Part shown: positions 16,556 through 25,665 of the stretch, in pieces
Layout: the number at the start of each line of letters is the position of its first letter
How positions within the stretch are numbered: the stretch's first letter is position 1
Source: Acaricomes phytoseiuli DSM 14247
GTDB taxonomy: Bacteria; Actinomycetota; Actinomycetes; Actinomycetales; Micrococcaceae
Direction of reading: 5' to 3'
Assembly (NCBI RefSeq): GCF_000376245.1
Contig: NZ_AQXM01000044.1
Location: 1 to 43,209, forward strand
DNA length: 43,209 nucleotides
The notes under the pieces: generated by a model
What the model was told of the DNA's origin: nothing
The model's input: only the letters and a program-made list of their open reading frames with translations
Database searches by the model: none
Translations under genes and position numbers: made by a program

Positions 16556-19072
16556 TCATTCCGGCACTCGCGCGGCGTGATGCAGAGGGTTCGCCAGGTT
16601 CCCGGCGTACTGCAGGGCGGAGGCGGGGTCGCTGAGATCGAGCATCTGCTGGTTGTTGCGCAGCTGCAAACGGTTGAGGCAGGAGAGCGTGAACTCCGGC
16701 ATGAAGAAGTCGTAGCTGGCCCAGTTCTCGGCGAGCTCGGGGGCTTCCTGGCCGATCTCTTCCCAGTAGTTGAGCAGTGACTGCGCGAGCAACTGCCAGA
16801 ACTCGTCCTCGTCGAGGATTCCCTCGGTATCCAGGATCTCGGCGAGGAAGCGGAAGACGCAGTCGATGACATCCGTCATGAGCGCTAGTTTCCGTTCTGC
16901 TTCGGGAATCCGCGCCCTGATCCGGCAGATGCTCTCGGGGATCTCGGTGCGCTCGCTCATCAGCACGACCTCTTCGCCGATGTCTTTGAGGATGGCCCGT
17001 ACCGGGAACCCCTCGCGCAGCACCAGGATGATGTTCTCGCCGTGCGGCATAAAAGCCAGATCGTATTTCACCAGGCAGTGCACGATGGGCTCGGCATACG
17101 CCTTGAAGTACGCCCGGAGCCACTCCTGGGGAGTGCGCCCGGAATTCCTGATGTAGCCGCCGATGAGGCTTCTGCCCTGACGGTCCCGATGCAGCAACGA
17201 AGCCATGGTCACCGGGGTCTCCCCCACCGCGAGCTGCGGCACCGGGCTCTCCCGCCAGAGCGCCGAGAACATCTTCCGGTACGGCGAGCCCTTCGCCGCG
17301 GCCTGCTCATAATGCCGGTTGTGGTAGCCGATCGCGGCGACTTCCCGTAGCATGGTCAGCTCACGGCGCTGTAGGACCGGATCCGATGCGATCAGATCGC
17401 GCACCCAGTCGTTGATCGCGGGGGTGACCGCCATGTATTCCGGGGAGAGCCCCCGCATGAACCCCATATTGAGCACGGAGAGGGCGGTTTTGACGTAGTG
17501 CCGGCGCGGCCGGCTCAGATTGAAGAAAGTCCGGATGGACTGCTGCGCCTGATGGTCGTCAGCGCCCTCCCCGAGGAAGACGATCCGCCGGGCCGCGATC
17601 TCTGCCGCGAAAGTCACCTGGATCTTATGATCCCACTGCCACGGGTGCGCCGGCATCAGGTAGTAATCCTCGGCATCGAGCCCCTGGGCTCGAAGTGTTT
17701 CAGTGAACCGGCGGAGTTCCTCCGGGTCGAACTGGCTTTCCAGCAGCTGCTCATAGCTGGTGTCCGGAGACGCCGCGAAGACCGCATGGCTGCGGGCTAC
17801 CGCGAGCCAGATGAGACGTACCGGAGCACCGGTTTCAGGAGCATAGGCAAGATACTGCGTGGCGCTGAAGCCGAGCCTTCCGTTATTGGCGACGAAACAC
17901 GGATGCCCTTCGGTCATCGCCCGTTCGGCGCGTTGGAAAGCTTCCACGCGCTGGTCTTCCGGCCCCCCGGCGCTGATCGCGGCAGCCAGGGCGTCGATGC
18001 CGACCTCGGCCTCACGCGACTGCCGCTGCTGTTTATAGGCATCGGAGCCGAGCGTGCTCGAGATCTCCTCCAGATAGACCGGCAGCTGCTCCGCCGCGAT
18101 GCCGAGCGTTTCCCGGAAGTCGGTGATGAAAGCCAGGGCATCCAGCTCCAGGGCGGTTCCGGAAGCATCCTGGCGGAGCAGACTCGCCGCGTCGATGCTC
18201 CAATGGGATAACTGGAGCTGCCGGGCCGTGAAAAGGTAACGCTCGCCGGAGGGGGCCAGCAGTTCGTACTGCTGCGGGCCGGCAGCACCCACCTGTCCAT
18301 CCAGGGGATGCGGCGTCAGCAGCCGTTCATGAGAGAACTCCGCGATGGCTTTCGTCACCAGGTGTCGGCTGGCTGCAGCCCAGGACTCCCCGCTGAGCCA
18401 GCTCGCCTGGAAAACCGGATCAGCGGCCTGTGCACCGCTCTGCTGGCCGCCGAGTGAGCCCACCGGCTGATCCTCGCGCGCTGAACCGCTCTGCGACGCC
18501 TGGTAATCCGATCGCGTGCAGAAGCTGAGCCAGGCCTGCTTATCCGGCAGGGTGATCACGGCTTGTTTGCTGAAGCCCACTTCAGCATTGTGCTGATGCA
18601 CTTTGTGGTTGCGGATATCGGGTTCCACCACGACGCGCTGGCTGTGCGGATCATCGAAAATACTCGCCATGATCGTGCTGAGCACCGCGGTGGTATATCC
18701 GGGTTTGGCCGGCCCGCTCCGGGGCGCCATCAGGAAGTGCATCCCGACATCGCCGCTGCGCACCGGGTAGAGCTCGGCCAGCGGTTCGCCGGCGGGGTCG
18801 TAGCTCTCCATGAGAAAAGCGGGCTGCGCTTCGCCTGCGGGAAGCTCAACCTCTGAGTGCGTTTTCTCGTAGCCCCAGAGAATCTGGTAGCCCGGGATCT
18901 CTGCCAGCTCCTGATATGCAGCCCGCACTTCCTCCTGGCTCTGCCCCAGCATGCCCCAGAACCTGGCGTACTCCTGGCAGACCCAGGAGTACAACAGGGC
19001 GGCGTCCCGGGTGGGGTCGTAGGGTACGAAAGTGAACTGGTACCCCGGTTCGGGCCGGTCGCCCCGGGTCAC
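16556..19072 (-). CDS. Fused siderophore acyltransferase-NIS synthetase (DesC-DesD fusion)
   Basis: This 838-residue protein joins two enzymes usually encoded separately. Residues about 11-190 are a GNAT acyltransferase of the IucB/DesC type (GDVGMHFLMAP at 108-117; VVVEPDIRNHKVHQ at 147-160), which acylates N-hydroxycadaverine. A Gln/Ser/Gly-rich linker (about 191-220) leads to an IucA/IucC-family NIS synthetase with EGHP at 388-391, HPWQW at 476-480, RTFFN at 514-518, K528, HGEN at 677-680 and KDIGE at 696-700. The synthetase uses ATP to join and cyclise hydroxamate units, as DesD does for desferrioxamine. The residues needed for ATP and carboxylate binding are present, so both halves look active. 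The start overlaps the stop of the hydroxylase gene by 4 bp. Aerobactin-type chemistry is less likely because a lysine/diamine decarboxylase starts the operon. Confidence 0.9.
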   Translation of the reverse strand: MTRGDRPEPGYQFTFVPYDPTRDAALLYSWVCQEYARFWGMLGQSQEEVRAAYQELAEIPGYQILWGYEKTHSEVELPAGEAQPAFLMESYDPAGEPLAELYPVRSGDVGMHFLMAPRSGPAKPGYTTAVLSTIMASIFDDPHSQRVVVEPDIRNHKVHQHNAEVGFSKQAVITLPDKQAWLSFCTRSDYQASQSGSAREDQPVGSLGGQQSGAQAADPVFQASWLSGESWAAASRHLVTKAIAEFSHERLLTPHPLDGQVGAAGPQQYELLAPSGERYLFTARQLQLSHWSIDAASLLRQDASGTALELDALAFITDFRETLGIAAEQLPVYLEEISSTLGSDAYKQQRQSREAEVGIDALAAAISAGGPEDQRVEAFQRAERAMTEGHPCFVANNGRLGFSATQYLAYAPETGAPVRLIWLAVARSHAVFAASPDTSYEQLLESQFDPEELRRFTETLRAQGLDAEDYYLMPAHPWQWDHKIQVTFAAEIAARRIVFLGEGADDHQAQQSIRTFFNLSRPRRHYVKTALSVLNMGFMRGLSPEYMAVTPAINDWVRDLIASDPVLQRRELTMLREVAAIGYHNRHYEQAAAKGSPYRKMFSALWRESPVPQLAVGETPVTMASLLHRDRQGRSLIGGYIRNSGRTPQEWLRAYFKAYAEPIVHCLVKYDLAFMPHGENIILVLREGFPVRAILKDIGEEVVLMSERTEIPESICRIRARIPEAERKLALMTDVIDCVFRFLAEILDTEGILDEDEFWQLLAQSLLNYWEEIGQEAPELAENWASYDFFMPEFTLSCLNRLQLRNNQQMLDLSDPASALQYAGNLANPLHHAARVPE

Positions 19073-20457
19073 CGTGCCACCGCCACGGGTGCAGACTGTT
19101 TCGCGACGCCGAACTCCTGGAAGGCGATGCGCTGCTCAACCGGGTAGACCTCCCGGCCGAGCACACTGCGGAGGATGCAGGAATTGCGGTAAGGCCCCAT
19201 CCCCAGATCCGGTGCGGTGAATCCGTGCGTGTGCAGCTCCGCGTTCTGCACGAAGACCTCCCCGGGCACAGCGGATATCGAATACCCGCGATCGACCGCG
19301 AACTGCCCCTGTACATCGAAGACCAGCCGGTCACGGACGCCTTCTAGGAACTCCGGCTGCCGATAGCTGTAGCCGGTAGCCGCGATGAGACCACCGGTCC
19401 GGAGTTCTGCGCGCTTGCCCTGTTCCATCTGCCGCAGGGTCAGGGTGTATCCCGCACCGTTGTGCTCGGCGGATTCCACTTCGGTGCTGCTCAGCAGGCG
19501 GGTCGGCACGGGCCCCGCCACCGAGCGCTGATAAAGCAGATCGTAGATAGCGTTGATCAAAACGCTATCGATCCCCTTGTAGAGGTTCTTCTGCTCCTGG
19601 CCCAGCTGAGCCCTTTGTTGGGGCGGAAGCTCATGAAAGTAATCGATGTATTCCGGGCTCGTCATCTCCAAGGTCAGCTTGGTGTATTCAAGGGGGAAGA
19701 ACCGGGGCGATCTGGTCAGCCAGATGAGCTCGTAACCGTACTGCTCCTGCTCGCTGAGCAAGTCGTGGTAGATCTCCGCTGCGCTCTGCCCGGATCCGAG
19801 GACCGTCACCGAATCCAGCTGCTGCAATTCGGCCTTGCGGCTGAGGTATTCCGAACTGTGCAGCAGATGCGGCTGGCCGGGGCGGTCATGGAGCGGAGCC
19901 AGGCCTGGCGGCAGATACGGGATGCTGCCCGTGCCCAGCACGATCTTCCGGGTTCGCAAGGTGTGCTCGCCGCTGGCATCCGTGACGCGGAGCATATACT
20001 CCCCCGCACGGTGGTCGATAGCGGTCACCGCGGTACCGAACCGTACGGGAAGCTGCTGGGCGACCCACTGGCAGTACTTGTTGTACTCGGACCGCAGCGG
20101 GTAGAAGTCCTCCCGAATATAGAACTGATAGAGCCTGCCCTGCTGCTTGAGGTAATTGAGGAACGAATAGGGCGAGGTGGGATCCGCCATGGTGACCAAA
20201 TCCGCTATGAACGGCACCTGGAGGTGCGCGTCCGGGAGCATCATTCCCGGATGCCAGTTGAACTCCTCCGCCTGATCGAGGAAGAGCACATCGAGCTCTG
20301 CCACCGGATCGGCCAGAGCCGCGAGGCCGAGGTTGAACGGGCCGACTCCGATGCCGATCAGATCATAGACTCGCTCGGAGTCCAGCGGGCCGGCAGATGC
20401 AGCGCCGGCGGTACCGGTGATTCGGGAAGTAGTAGCAGCATGGCTGAGGTCAGGCAC
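19069..20457 (-). CDS. Siderophore amine N-hydroxylase (lysine/cadaverine monooxygenase, DesB-like)
   Basis: This FAD- and NADPH-dependent N-hydroxylating monooxygenase of 462 residues would convert cadaverine to N-hydroxycadaverine. The FAD motif is GIGVGPFNLGLAAL (35-48), the NADPH motif GSGQSAAE (221-228), and the ATGY motif (GGLIAATGYSYRQPEFL) is near residue 370. GTG at 20457 is the longest start; it gives about 28 extra residues before the FAD domain. The family also includes lysine and ornithine hydroxylases. Cadaverine is preferred here because a PLP decarboxylase precedes it. It is followed directly by the fused acyltransferase-synthetase. Confidence 0.9.
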   Translation of the reverse strand: MPDLSHAATTSRITGTAGAASAGPLDSERVYDLIGIGVGPFNLGLAALADPVAELDVLFLDQAEEFNWHPGMMLPDAHLQVPFIADLVTMADPTSPYSFLNYLKQQGRLYQFYIREDFYPLRSEYNKYCQWVAQQLPVRFGTAVTAIDHRAGEYMLRVTDASGEHTLRTRKIVLGTGSIPYLPPGLAPLHDRPGQPHLLHSSEYLSRKAELQQLDSVTVLGSGQSAAEIYHDLLSEQEQYGYELIWLTRSPRFFPLEYTKLTLEMTSPEYIDYFHELPPQQRAQLGQEQKNLYKGIDSVLINAIYDLLYQRSVAGPVPTRLLSSTEVESAEHNGAGYTLTLRQMEQGKRAELRTGGLIAATGYSYRQPEFLEGVRDRLVFDVQGQFAVDRGYSISAVPGEVFVQNAELHTHGFTAPDLGMGPYRNSCILRSVLGREVYPVEQRIAFQEFGVAKQSAPVAVAR

Positions 20458-20568
20458 GGGTGTCAGAGCCCTTCGTCTTCGGAGGTTGGTAGCGGACGGT
20501 CTGTAGTGAGCATGACATTAAGACATGCCATAGGACATAGCATTCAGCTGGACATCGCGGGAGCCCCG

Positions 20569-22134
20569 CTATACCGCGCCAGCTGCGGCCAGGCGGCGGC
20601 CGTGGGCCCGGAGCAGGTCGATGATCTCTTCGATATCCGCGACCGTGGCCTGCGGGTTCAACAGAGTGAATTTCAGATAGTTGACCCCATTCACCACGGT
20701 TCCCGCGACGACCGCTTCCCCGGAACCGAAGAGCTCGCTGCGGATCCGCCGGTTGAGCTCATTGAGCTGCTCACCGCTCAGCCCCGTGTCAGGGCGCGGA
20801 AGATAGCGGAAGACCAAGGCGCTGAGCTGCGGCTCGTTGAGCACTTCGAACTCGACGTCCGCGCGAAGCCGGCGGTGAACCGCTGTGGTCAGGTCGATGG
20901 TCTGATCCAGTAGACCGCCCAGGTTCTCCCGGCCCATCACGCGCAAGGTGAACCAGAGTTTGAGCGCGTCGAAGCGCCGGGTGGTCTGCAGGGATTTGTC
21001 GACCTGGTTCGGGATCGCCGCGGCGGCTGCCTCCGCCGGATTGAGGTAATCGGCGTAGTACGTCACGTGCTGCAGCGCTTCCCGGTTGCGCACGATCACC
21101 GCCGAGGAAGATACCGGCTGGAAGAAGGTCTTGTGGTAATCCACCGTCACCGAATCGGCATGCTCCACCCCGTCCAGCAGATGCCGGTAACGGTCCGAGG
21201 TGATGAGGCCTCCGCCGTATGCGGCGTCGACGTGAAACCACCCCTGGTGCTCGGCGGCGATCTCGGCCAGTTCAGAGAGTGGATCGATTGCACCGAAGTC
21301 TGTAGTGCCGGCGGTGCCGACGACGGCGATCGGGATCTGCCCTTCCGCCAGGCATTCGCGGATCGCCCTGCGCAGGTCTTGGGGGTCCATCCGCCAGTTG
21401 GCATCCACCTCGACGGGGATCACCGCGTCATAGCCCAGGCCGAGGATCGCGGCGGACTTCTGCACTGAGAAGTGCGACATCCGGGAGGTGAAGATGCGCA
21501 TCCGGTCGAGCAGCAGCGGTAGCCGTGGGGCTTGTGCCGCGCTGCCGTATTGCTCTTGCAGCCGGGCCACCGCGTGGTTGCGGGCGATCAGCAGGGCTTG
21601 CAGGTTGGACTGGCTGCCGCCGGAGGTGAAGACCCCGTCCGCGTTCTCGCCGAGACCGAAAAGAGCCGCCGTCCAGTCGATCAGCTTGCGCTCGATCAGC
21701 GTCGCCCCGGCGCTCTGATCCCAGGTATCCATCGAGGAGTTGACCGCGCTCAGCACCACTTCCGCCGCAACCGCTGGAATCACCACCGGGCAGTTGAGGT
21801 GCGCAGCGTACCGGGGAACATGGAAGTACAGGGCATCCCGCAGGTAGACCGAGTTCAGTTCGGCGAGGGTCTCGTCGATGCTCCCCAGGGGCTGGTTAAG
21901 ATCGATGCTCTCGATCACCGGGCTCAGCTCTTCCGGAGTGATGCCGGTGAACGGCCGATCCCGCCGGCTCAGCGTCGAGGCCGCAGCTCCTGCGACCCGG
22001 ATGATGTCCTCGAGGTACCGGGAGGCCGAATGCTGGCCCAGAATCTGCTCGGCGGGTGAGCCCGGGGCTCGCAGCATACGAGTACCTTCCGGTTGCCCCC
22101 CGACGTCCAGCAGACTCTGATGTGAAACAGGCAT
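20569..22134 (-). CDS. PLP-dependent group II decarboxylase (lysine decarboxylase, DesA-like)
   Basis: This cytosolic enzyme of 521 residues removes CO2 from an amino acid, here most likely lysine to give cadaverine for siderophore synthesis. It carries TSGGSQSNLQALL (170-182), the PLP-stacking HVDAAYGGG (301-309) and the Schiff-base Lys335 in DYHKTFF. The length is close to DesA proteins (about 480) with a longer N-terminus. GAGAGG lies nine bases before the ATG. Relatives act on glutamate, diaminobutyrate or aromatic amino acids; the downstream hydroxylase and NIS synthetase make lysine the best guess. It is the first gene of the operon, under the iron box at 22168. Confidence 0.88.
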   Translation of the reverse strand: MPVSHQSLLDVGGQPEGTRMLRAPGSPAEQILGQHSASRYLEDIIRVAGAAASTLSRRDRPFTGITPEELSPVIESIDLNQPLGSIDETLAELNSVYLRDALYFHVPRYAAHLNCPVVIPAVAAEVVLSAVNSSMDTWDQSAGATLIERKLIDWTAALFGLGENADGVFTSGGSQSNLQALLIARNHAVARLQEQYGSAAQAPRLPLLLDRMRIFTSRMSHFSVQKSAAILGLGYDAVIPVEVDANWRMDPQDLRRAIRECLAEGQIPIAVVGTAGTTDFGAIDPLSELAEIAAEHQGWFHVDAAYGGGLITSDRYRHLLDGVEHADSVTVDYHKTFFQPVSSSAVIVRNREALQHVTYYADYLNPAEAAAAAIPNQVDKSLQTTRRFDALKLWFTLRVMGRENLGGLLDQTIDLTTAVHRRLRADVEFEVLNEPQLSALVFRYLPRPDTGLSGEQLNELNRRIRSELFGSGEAVVAGTVVNGVNYLKFTLLNPQATVADIEEIIDLLRAHGRRLAAAGAV

Positions 22135-22167
22135 AAAAGCTGACCTCTCAACGGAGAATATGAATAC

Positions 22168-22186
22168 TTAGGAAAGGCTAACCTAT
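22168..22186. promoter_or_regulatory. Iron box (DtxR/IdeR/DmdR operator) of the siderophore operon
   Basis: TTAGGAAAGGCTAACCTAT matches 16 of 19 positions of the DtxR/IdeR consensus TTAGGTTAGGCTAACCTAA. It lies 34 bp upstream of the decarboxylase start, where it would overlap the promoter. Fe2+-loaded repressor bound here would shut the operon when iron is plentiful. The repressor gene is not in the window. Confidence 0.85.
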
Positions 22187-22346
22187 AAAGACAGGTTTTG
22201 TCTCGGGTCTCCGTCGATCTTTTCCAGCCAGCAGTCACAGCTGCGTCAACCTTAGGCACCCGAGCAGCCGGCACGCCAGGTTTTCAGGGGATTTCCGGGC
22301 ATTCCGGGCGCTTCTGGCCGGGTCGGAGAGCTTGCGAATACTGCCG

Positions 22347-22360
22347 TGTTATTCATAACA
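22347..22360. promoter_or_regulatory. Short dyad TGTTAT-TC-ATAACA, function unknown
   Basis: Six-base perfect arms surround two bases in the 275-bp gap between the end of dctA (22410) and the start of the siderophore operon. It could be a weak operator or part of the dctA terminator. No T-run follows. The rest of the gap, apart from the iron box, shows nothing recognisable. Confidence 0.3.
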
Positions 22361-22409
22361 GTGGAGCCCTGAAGCGCCACCGGGCAGCCGATTCACCGCA
22401 GGTCGCGGC

Positions 22410-23819
22410 TCACGCACTGCGCTGTTGGACCTCCGCTGCCGCATCCCGGGTGGAGCCTTCGTGGCCACCGCCCTGCAGCTTCGATTCATCGAAGGGATCC
22501 GCGCCGGAAAGCACCCGGGACACTTGCCCCCGATCGATCTCCTTGACCCAGCTGCCCATGAGCACGGTCGCCACCGCATTGCCCGTGAAGTTGGTGAGCG
22601 CCCTGGCCTCGGACATGAATCGATCGATGCCCACGATGACGCCCACTCCATTGAGCAGCTCCGGGCGATGCGCCTGCAAACCGGCCGCCAGCGTGGCCAG
22701 GCCCGCCCCGGTGACTCCTGCAGCACCCTTAGACGCGATCACCATGAAGACCAGAAGAGAGATCTGCTCACCCAGGTTCATCTGCACACCCATGGCGTTG
22801 GCCACGAAGAGCGAGGCCATCGTCAGGTAGATGGCGGTGCCATCGAGGTTGAACGAATAACCGGTGGGCACCGTCACGCCCACAACCGGGCGGGAAACAC
22901 CCAGATGCTCCAACTTGGCGATGAGCCGCGGCAGAGCTGCCTCCGACGATGACGTGGAGAAGATCAGAAGGTACTCGCGGCCCAGATAGCGCATGAGCGA
23001 GAAGATATTGATCCGGGTCACCGCGTAGAGAATCGAGCCGAGCACTAGGAAGATAAAGGCGATGCACGTCAGGTAGAATCCGATCATCAGCATCAGCATC
23101 GAACGCACCGCCGCGAAACCGGTGGCGCCCACTACCGCGGCGATAGCGCCGAAAGCACCGATCGGCGCTATCCACATGACCATCATGAGCACCCGGAAGA
23201 CGAGCGCCTGAATCAGTTTCACCGCGTGCAGGATCGGCGCGCCGGCCTGGCCCATCTGCTGCAGTGCGAAGCCAACGAGGATCGCCACGAAAAGCGTGGG
23301 CAGCACCGGGATACCCGGCGGGATGATCTCGATCATGAAGTCGAAGAGCGCGTTACCGGTACCACCTGAAGTCGAAGGCTGGTATGCCTGCAGAGCCAGG
23401 CCCTCCCCGGGCTTCAGAAAGTTGCCGACGACCAGGCCGATAGCGAGCGCGAAAGTCGACATGGTCAGGAAGTACACCAGTGCTAGGCCGCCCACTTTCC
23501 CGATGGTCGCCGCTTTCGCGATGGACCCGATCCCGGTGACGATCGTGCAGAAGATGACAGGAGCGATCAGCATTTTGATCAGGTTCACGAAAATATCGCC
23601 AAGGGGTTTCAACGCTGTCGCGAAGTTCGTCGTCTGCCCCGGGCCGGCGGTGGCCTGGGCGATAAGACCCACCGCGACACCCAGCAGCACCGCGGCTATC
23701 ACCGCGATGTAAAGCCAGTGCGTTTTATCGGGGCGACGCCCGGTGCCGTGCGCCTTCTTCAGCTTCTGGGCCGCCCTAACACCCCGGATGGATGCTGCTT
23801 CTCTTCGTCGAGAGCTCAT
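22410..23819 (-). CDS. dctA: C4-dicarboxylate:cation symporter DctA
   Basis: This 469-residue inner-membrane symporter of the DAACS (glutamate/dicarboxylate carrier) family imports succinate, fumarate and malate with protons or sodium. It has about eight membrane helices plus two hairpins. The signatures are the serine-rich re-entrant loop STSSSEAALPRL, the PTGYSFNLDGTAIY motif, and the GVIVGIDRFMSEARALTNFTGNAVAT segment that binds substrate and ions. The N-terminus (about 30 residues) is basic and cytoplasmic. It is divergent from a CitA/DcuS-type sensor kinase, the normal partner. Glutamate/aspartate transport cannot be excluded, but the kinase context favours dicarboxylates. Confidence 0.92.
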   Translation of the reverse strand: MSSRRREAASIRGVRAAQKLKKAHGTGRRPDKTHWLYIAVIAAVLLGVAVGLIAQATAGPGQTTNFATALKPLGDIFVNLIKMLIAPVIFCTIVTGIGSIAKAATIGKVGGLALVYFLTMSTFALAIGLVVGNFLKPGEGLALQAYQPSTSGGTGNALFDFMIEIIPPGIPVLPTLFVAILVGFALQQMGQAGAPILHAVKLIQALVFRVLMMVMWIAPIGAFGAIAAVVGATGFAAVRSMLMLMIGFYLTCIAFIFLVLGSILYAVTRINIFSLMRYLGREYLLIFSTSSSEAALPRLIAKLEHLGVSRPVVGVTVPTGYSFNLDGTAIYLTMASLFVANAMGVQMNLGEQISLLVFMVIASKGAAGVTGAGLATLAAGLQAHRPELLNGVGVIVGIDRFMSEARALTNFTGNAVATVLMGSWVKEIDRGQVSRVLSGADPFDESKLQGGGHEGSTRDAAAEVQQRSA

Positions 23820-23936
23820 GGTCTCCGCTCAATCTTCTTCGTTAGCAGCTCAACGGTCTGCGCTGATGATCTGCTCGGTAGTCTGCCTCCGCCATCCTGA
23901 CCGGTAGAGTGAAGCAAGTCACGTTTATGGTCATAC

Positions 23937-23952
23937 TGTTCATGCATGAACA
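23937..23952. promoter_or_regulatory. Perfect 16-bp palindrome between dctA and its sensor kinase gene
   Basis: TGTTCATGCATGAACA is a perfect inverted repeat, 40 bp before the kinase start and 118 bp before dctA. Its position in the divergent promoter region makes it the best candidate for the operator of the adjacent response regulator. Confidence 0.5.
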
Positions 23953-23991
23953 TAGGTTCCGTGGTCAGGTCGTTTACGCTCAGGAGGGCAG

Positions 23992-25665
23992 TTGCGGCAG
24001 TGGAGCATCGCCCGCAGGCTCTTTGTGGGTCAGCTGCTGTTCATCATCGTGCTGACCGTGACGGTGGTCATCGTCGCCTACCTCGGCGCACGGGAACAGA
24101 CCTTCGCGCAGGCCGCCCAGCGCACCGCGAATATCGCAGCCACCCTGGCCGATTCCCCGCTTCTACCTGAAGCCGCTCGCTCAGCTGACCCCAGTTCTCT
24201 ACTGCAGCCTTATGCCTCTGATGTGCAAGCGGATACCGGCGTCGACTTCATCACGATCATGGCACCGGACCGGACCCGGTGGACCCATCCGATTCCGGAA
24301 GAGATCGGCAGACCCTATATCGGCTCGGTGCAGGAAGCACTGAATGGCCGCAGTTGCACAGAGACCACTGCCGGGGCGCTCGGACCTTCGGTGCGCACTA
24401 TCACTCCGGTTATGGCCCCGGCAGCTTCGCCTTCCGGTTCCTCAAGCTCTTCCAATGAGGAAGTCGTAGCAATGGTCTCGGTTGGGGTCACCGTCAGCGC
24501 CGTGGATATTGCGTTCACCGCCAGGGTTCCCGCGATTCTGGGCGCGGGCGGAGTGATGCTCATCGCCGGAGGGCTCGCCTCCTGGCTGGTCGGCCGGTAC
24601 TTGCGGCGGGTCACCCTAGGGCACGGACCAGAGCAGCTCGGCCAGCTCTTCGGCTACTACCATTCAGTACTGCACGCCTTGCAGGAAGGCGTGGTCCTGA
24701 CCGACAGCAAGGGAAAAATCGTCCTGTACAACGACCCCGCGGCCAGACTGCTGGATCTGCCACTGCTGGCCGTCGGCGCCGCACCGCCGGCACTGGAGTC
24801 GCTGCCGCTACCGGAAGGCCTTCGGACGCTGCTGCGGACCGGGCGCCAAGTCCGCGAGGAGATCCACGTCTGCGCTGGACGGCTGCTCGTGGTGAGTCAG
24901 GAACCAGCCAGGCCGCCGAGCAGTCAGCGGTCGCACGGAGCCGTAGCGGTGCTCCAGGACCGCACCGAGCTGCAGCGACTGGATCTGGAGCTGCACTCCA
25001 CTCGAACCCTCACCGAGGCGCTGCGAGCGCAGACCCATGAGCATGCCAACCGGATGCACACCATGATCTCGCTTCTGGAGTTGAACCGCCTGGACGAGGC
25101 CCTGACCTTCGCGACGGAAGATCTGCAGCTCAACCAGGATCTCGTTGATGAGGTGGTCAGCGCGCACCGCGACCCGGTGCTAGCGGCCATCATCATGGGG
25201 AAACTGGCCCAGGCCGGAGAACTGGGAATCCGGATGGATGTGGGCTGGGAGCAGGGAGCCTCCTGCGAAGCCTTCGACGCCCATGACATCACCACTATCG
25301 TGGGCAACCTACTGGACAATGCTCTCGATGCCGCACTCGATTCCGGAACAGCAGAGAACCCAGGTAGCCGGTGGGTGAGGCTGGAAGTCCGGGGCGATGC
25401 GGAGAGCACGGCACCCGGCGTCGTCTTACGAGTGAGCGATAGCGGGCCCGGACTCGGCAACATCACCCCGCAGCAGGTCATCGAACGCGGCTTCAGCACC
25501 AAAGAGTCGGAAGCTTCCGGCCGTGGCATCGGGCTCGCGCTCGTCCATCAGTCGGTTTACCGGCTGGGCGGCAGGCTGGAGATCTCCTCGGCAGCGGACG
25601 TCACCGTGACCCTACCGAGCAGTGACATCGATGATGCAGATGACACAGAGAGCCCCCTGGCATGA
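23992..25665 (+). CDS. CitA/DcuS-family sensor histidine kinase
   Basis: This membrane kinase of 557 residues senses external C4-dicarboxylate or citrate. TM1 (about 12-31) and TM2 (about 179-200) bracket an extracytoplasmic PAS-like sensor with the ligand motif RTRWTHPIPEEIGRP followed by GALGPSVRTITPV. A cytoplasmic PAS (about 222-325) follows, then a SpoOB-type H-box (THEHANRMH, His349), N-box NLLDNALDAAL (439-449), DSGPGLG (483-489) and GRGIGLALV (510-518). It starts with TTG at 23992, chosen because AGGAGG ends four bases before it and no better start lies nearby. It overlaps the regulator start by four bases (ATGA). It probably activates dctA, but its partner carries an early stop. Confidence 0.92.
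   Translation: MRQWSIARRLFVGQLLFIIVLTVTVVIVAYLGAREQTFAQAAQRTANIAATLADSPLLPEAARSADPSSLLQPYASDVQADTGVDFITIMAPDRTRWTHPIPEEIGRPYIGSVQEALNGRSCTETTAGALGPSVRTITPVMAPAASPSGSSSSSNEEVVAMVSVGVTVSAVDIAFTARVPAILGAGGVMLIAGGLASWLVGRYLRRVTLGHGPEQLGQLFGYYHSVLHALQEGVVLTDSKGKIVLYNDPAARLLDLPLLAVGAAPPALESLPLPEGLRTLLRTGRQVREEIHVCAGRLLVVSQEPARPPSSQRSHGAVAVLQDRTELQRLDLELHSTRTLTEALRAQTHEHANRMHTMISLLELNRLDEALTFATEDLQLNQDLVDEVVSAHRDPVLAAIIMGKLAQAGELGIRMDVGWEQGASCEAFDAHDITTIVGNLLDNALDAALDSGTAENPGSRWVRLEVRGDAESTAPGVVLRVSDSGPGLGNITPQQVIERGFSTKESEASGRGIGLALVHQSVYRLGGRLEISSAADVTVTLPSSDIDDADDTESPLA

Noticed and set aside
19462-20913. 483-codon plus-strand frame across the siderophore hydroxylase and decarboxylase genes
   Set aside because: It crosses the boundary of two well-supported minus-strand genes and has no recognisable domain.
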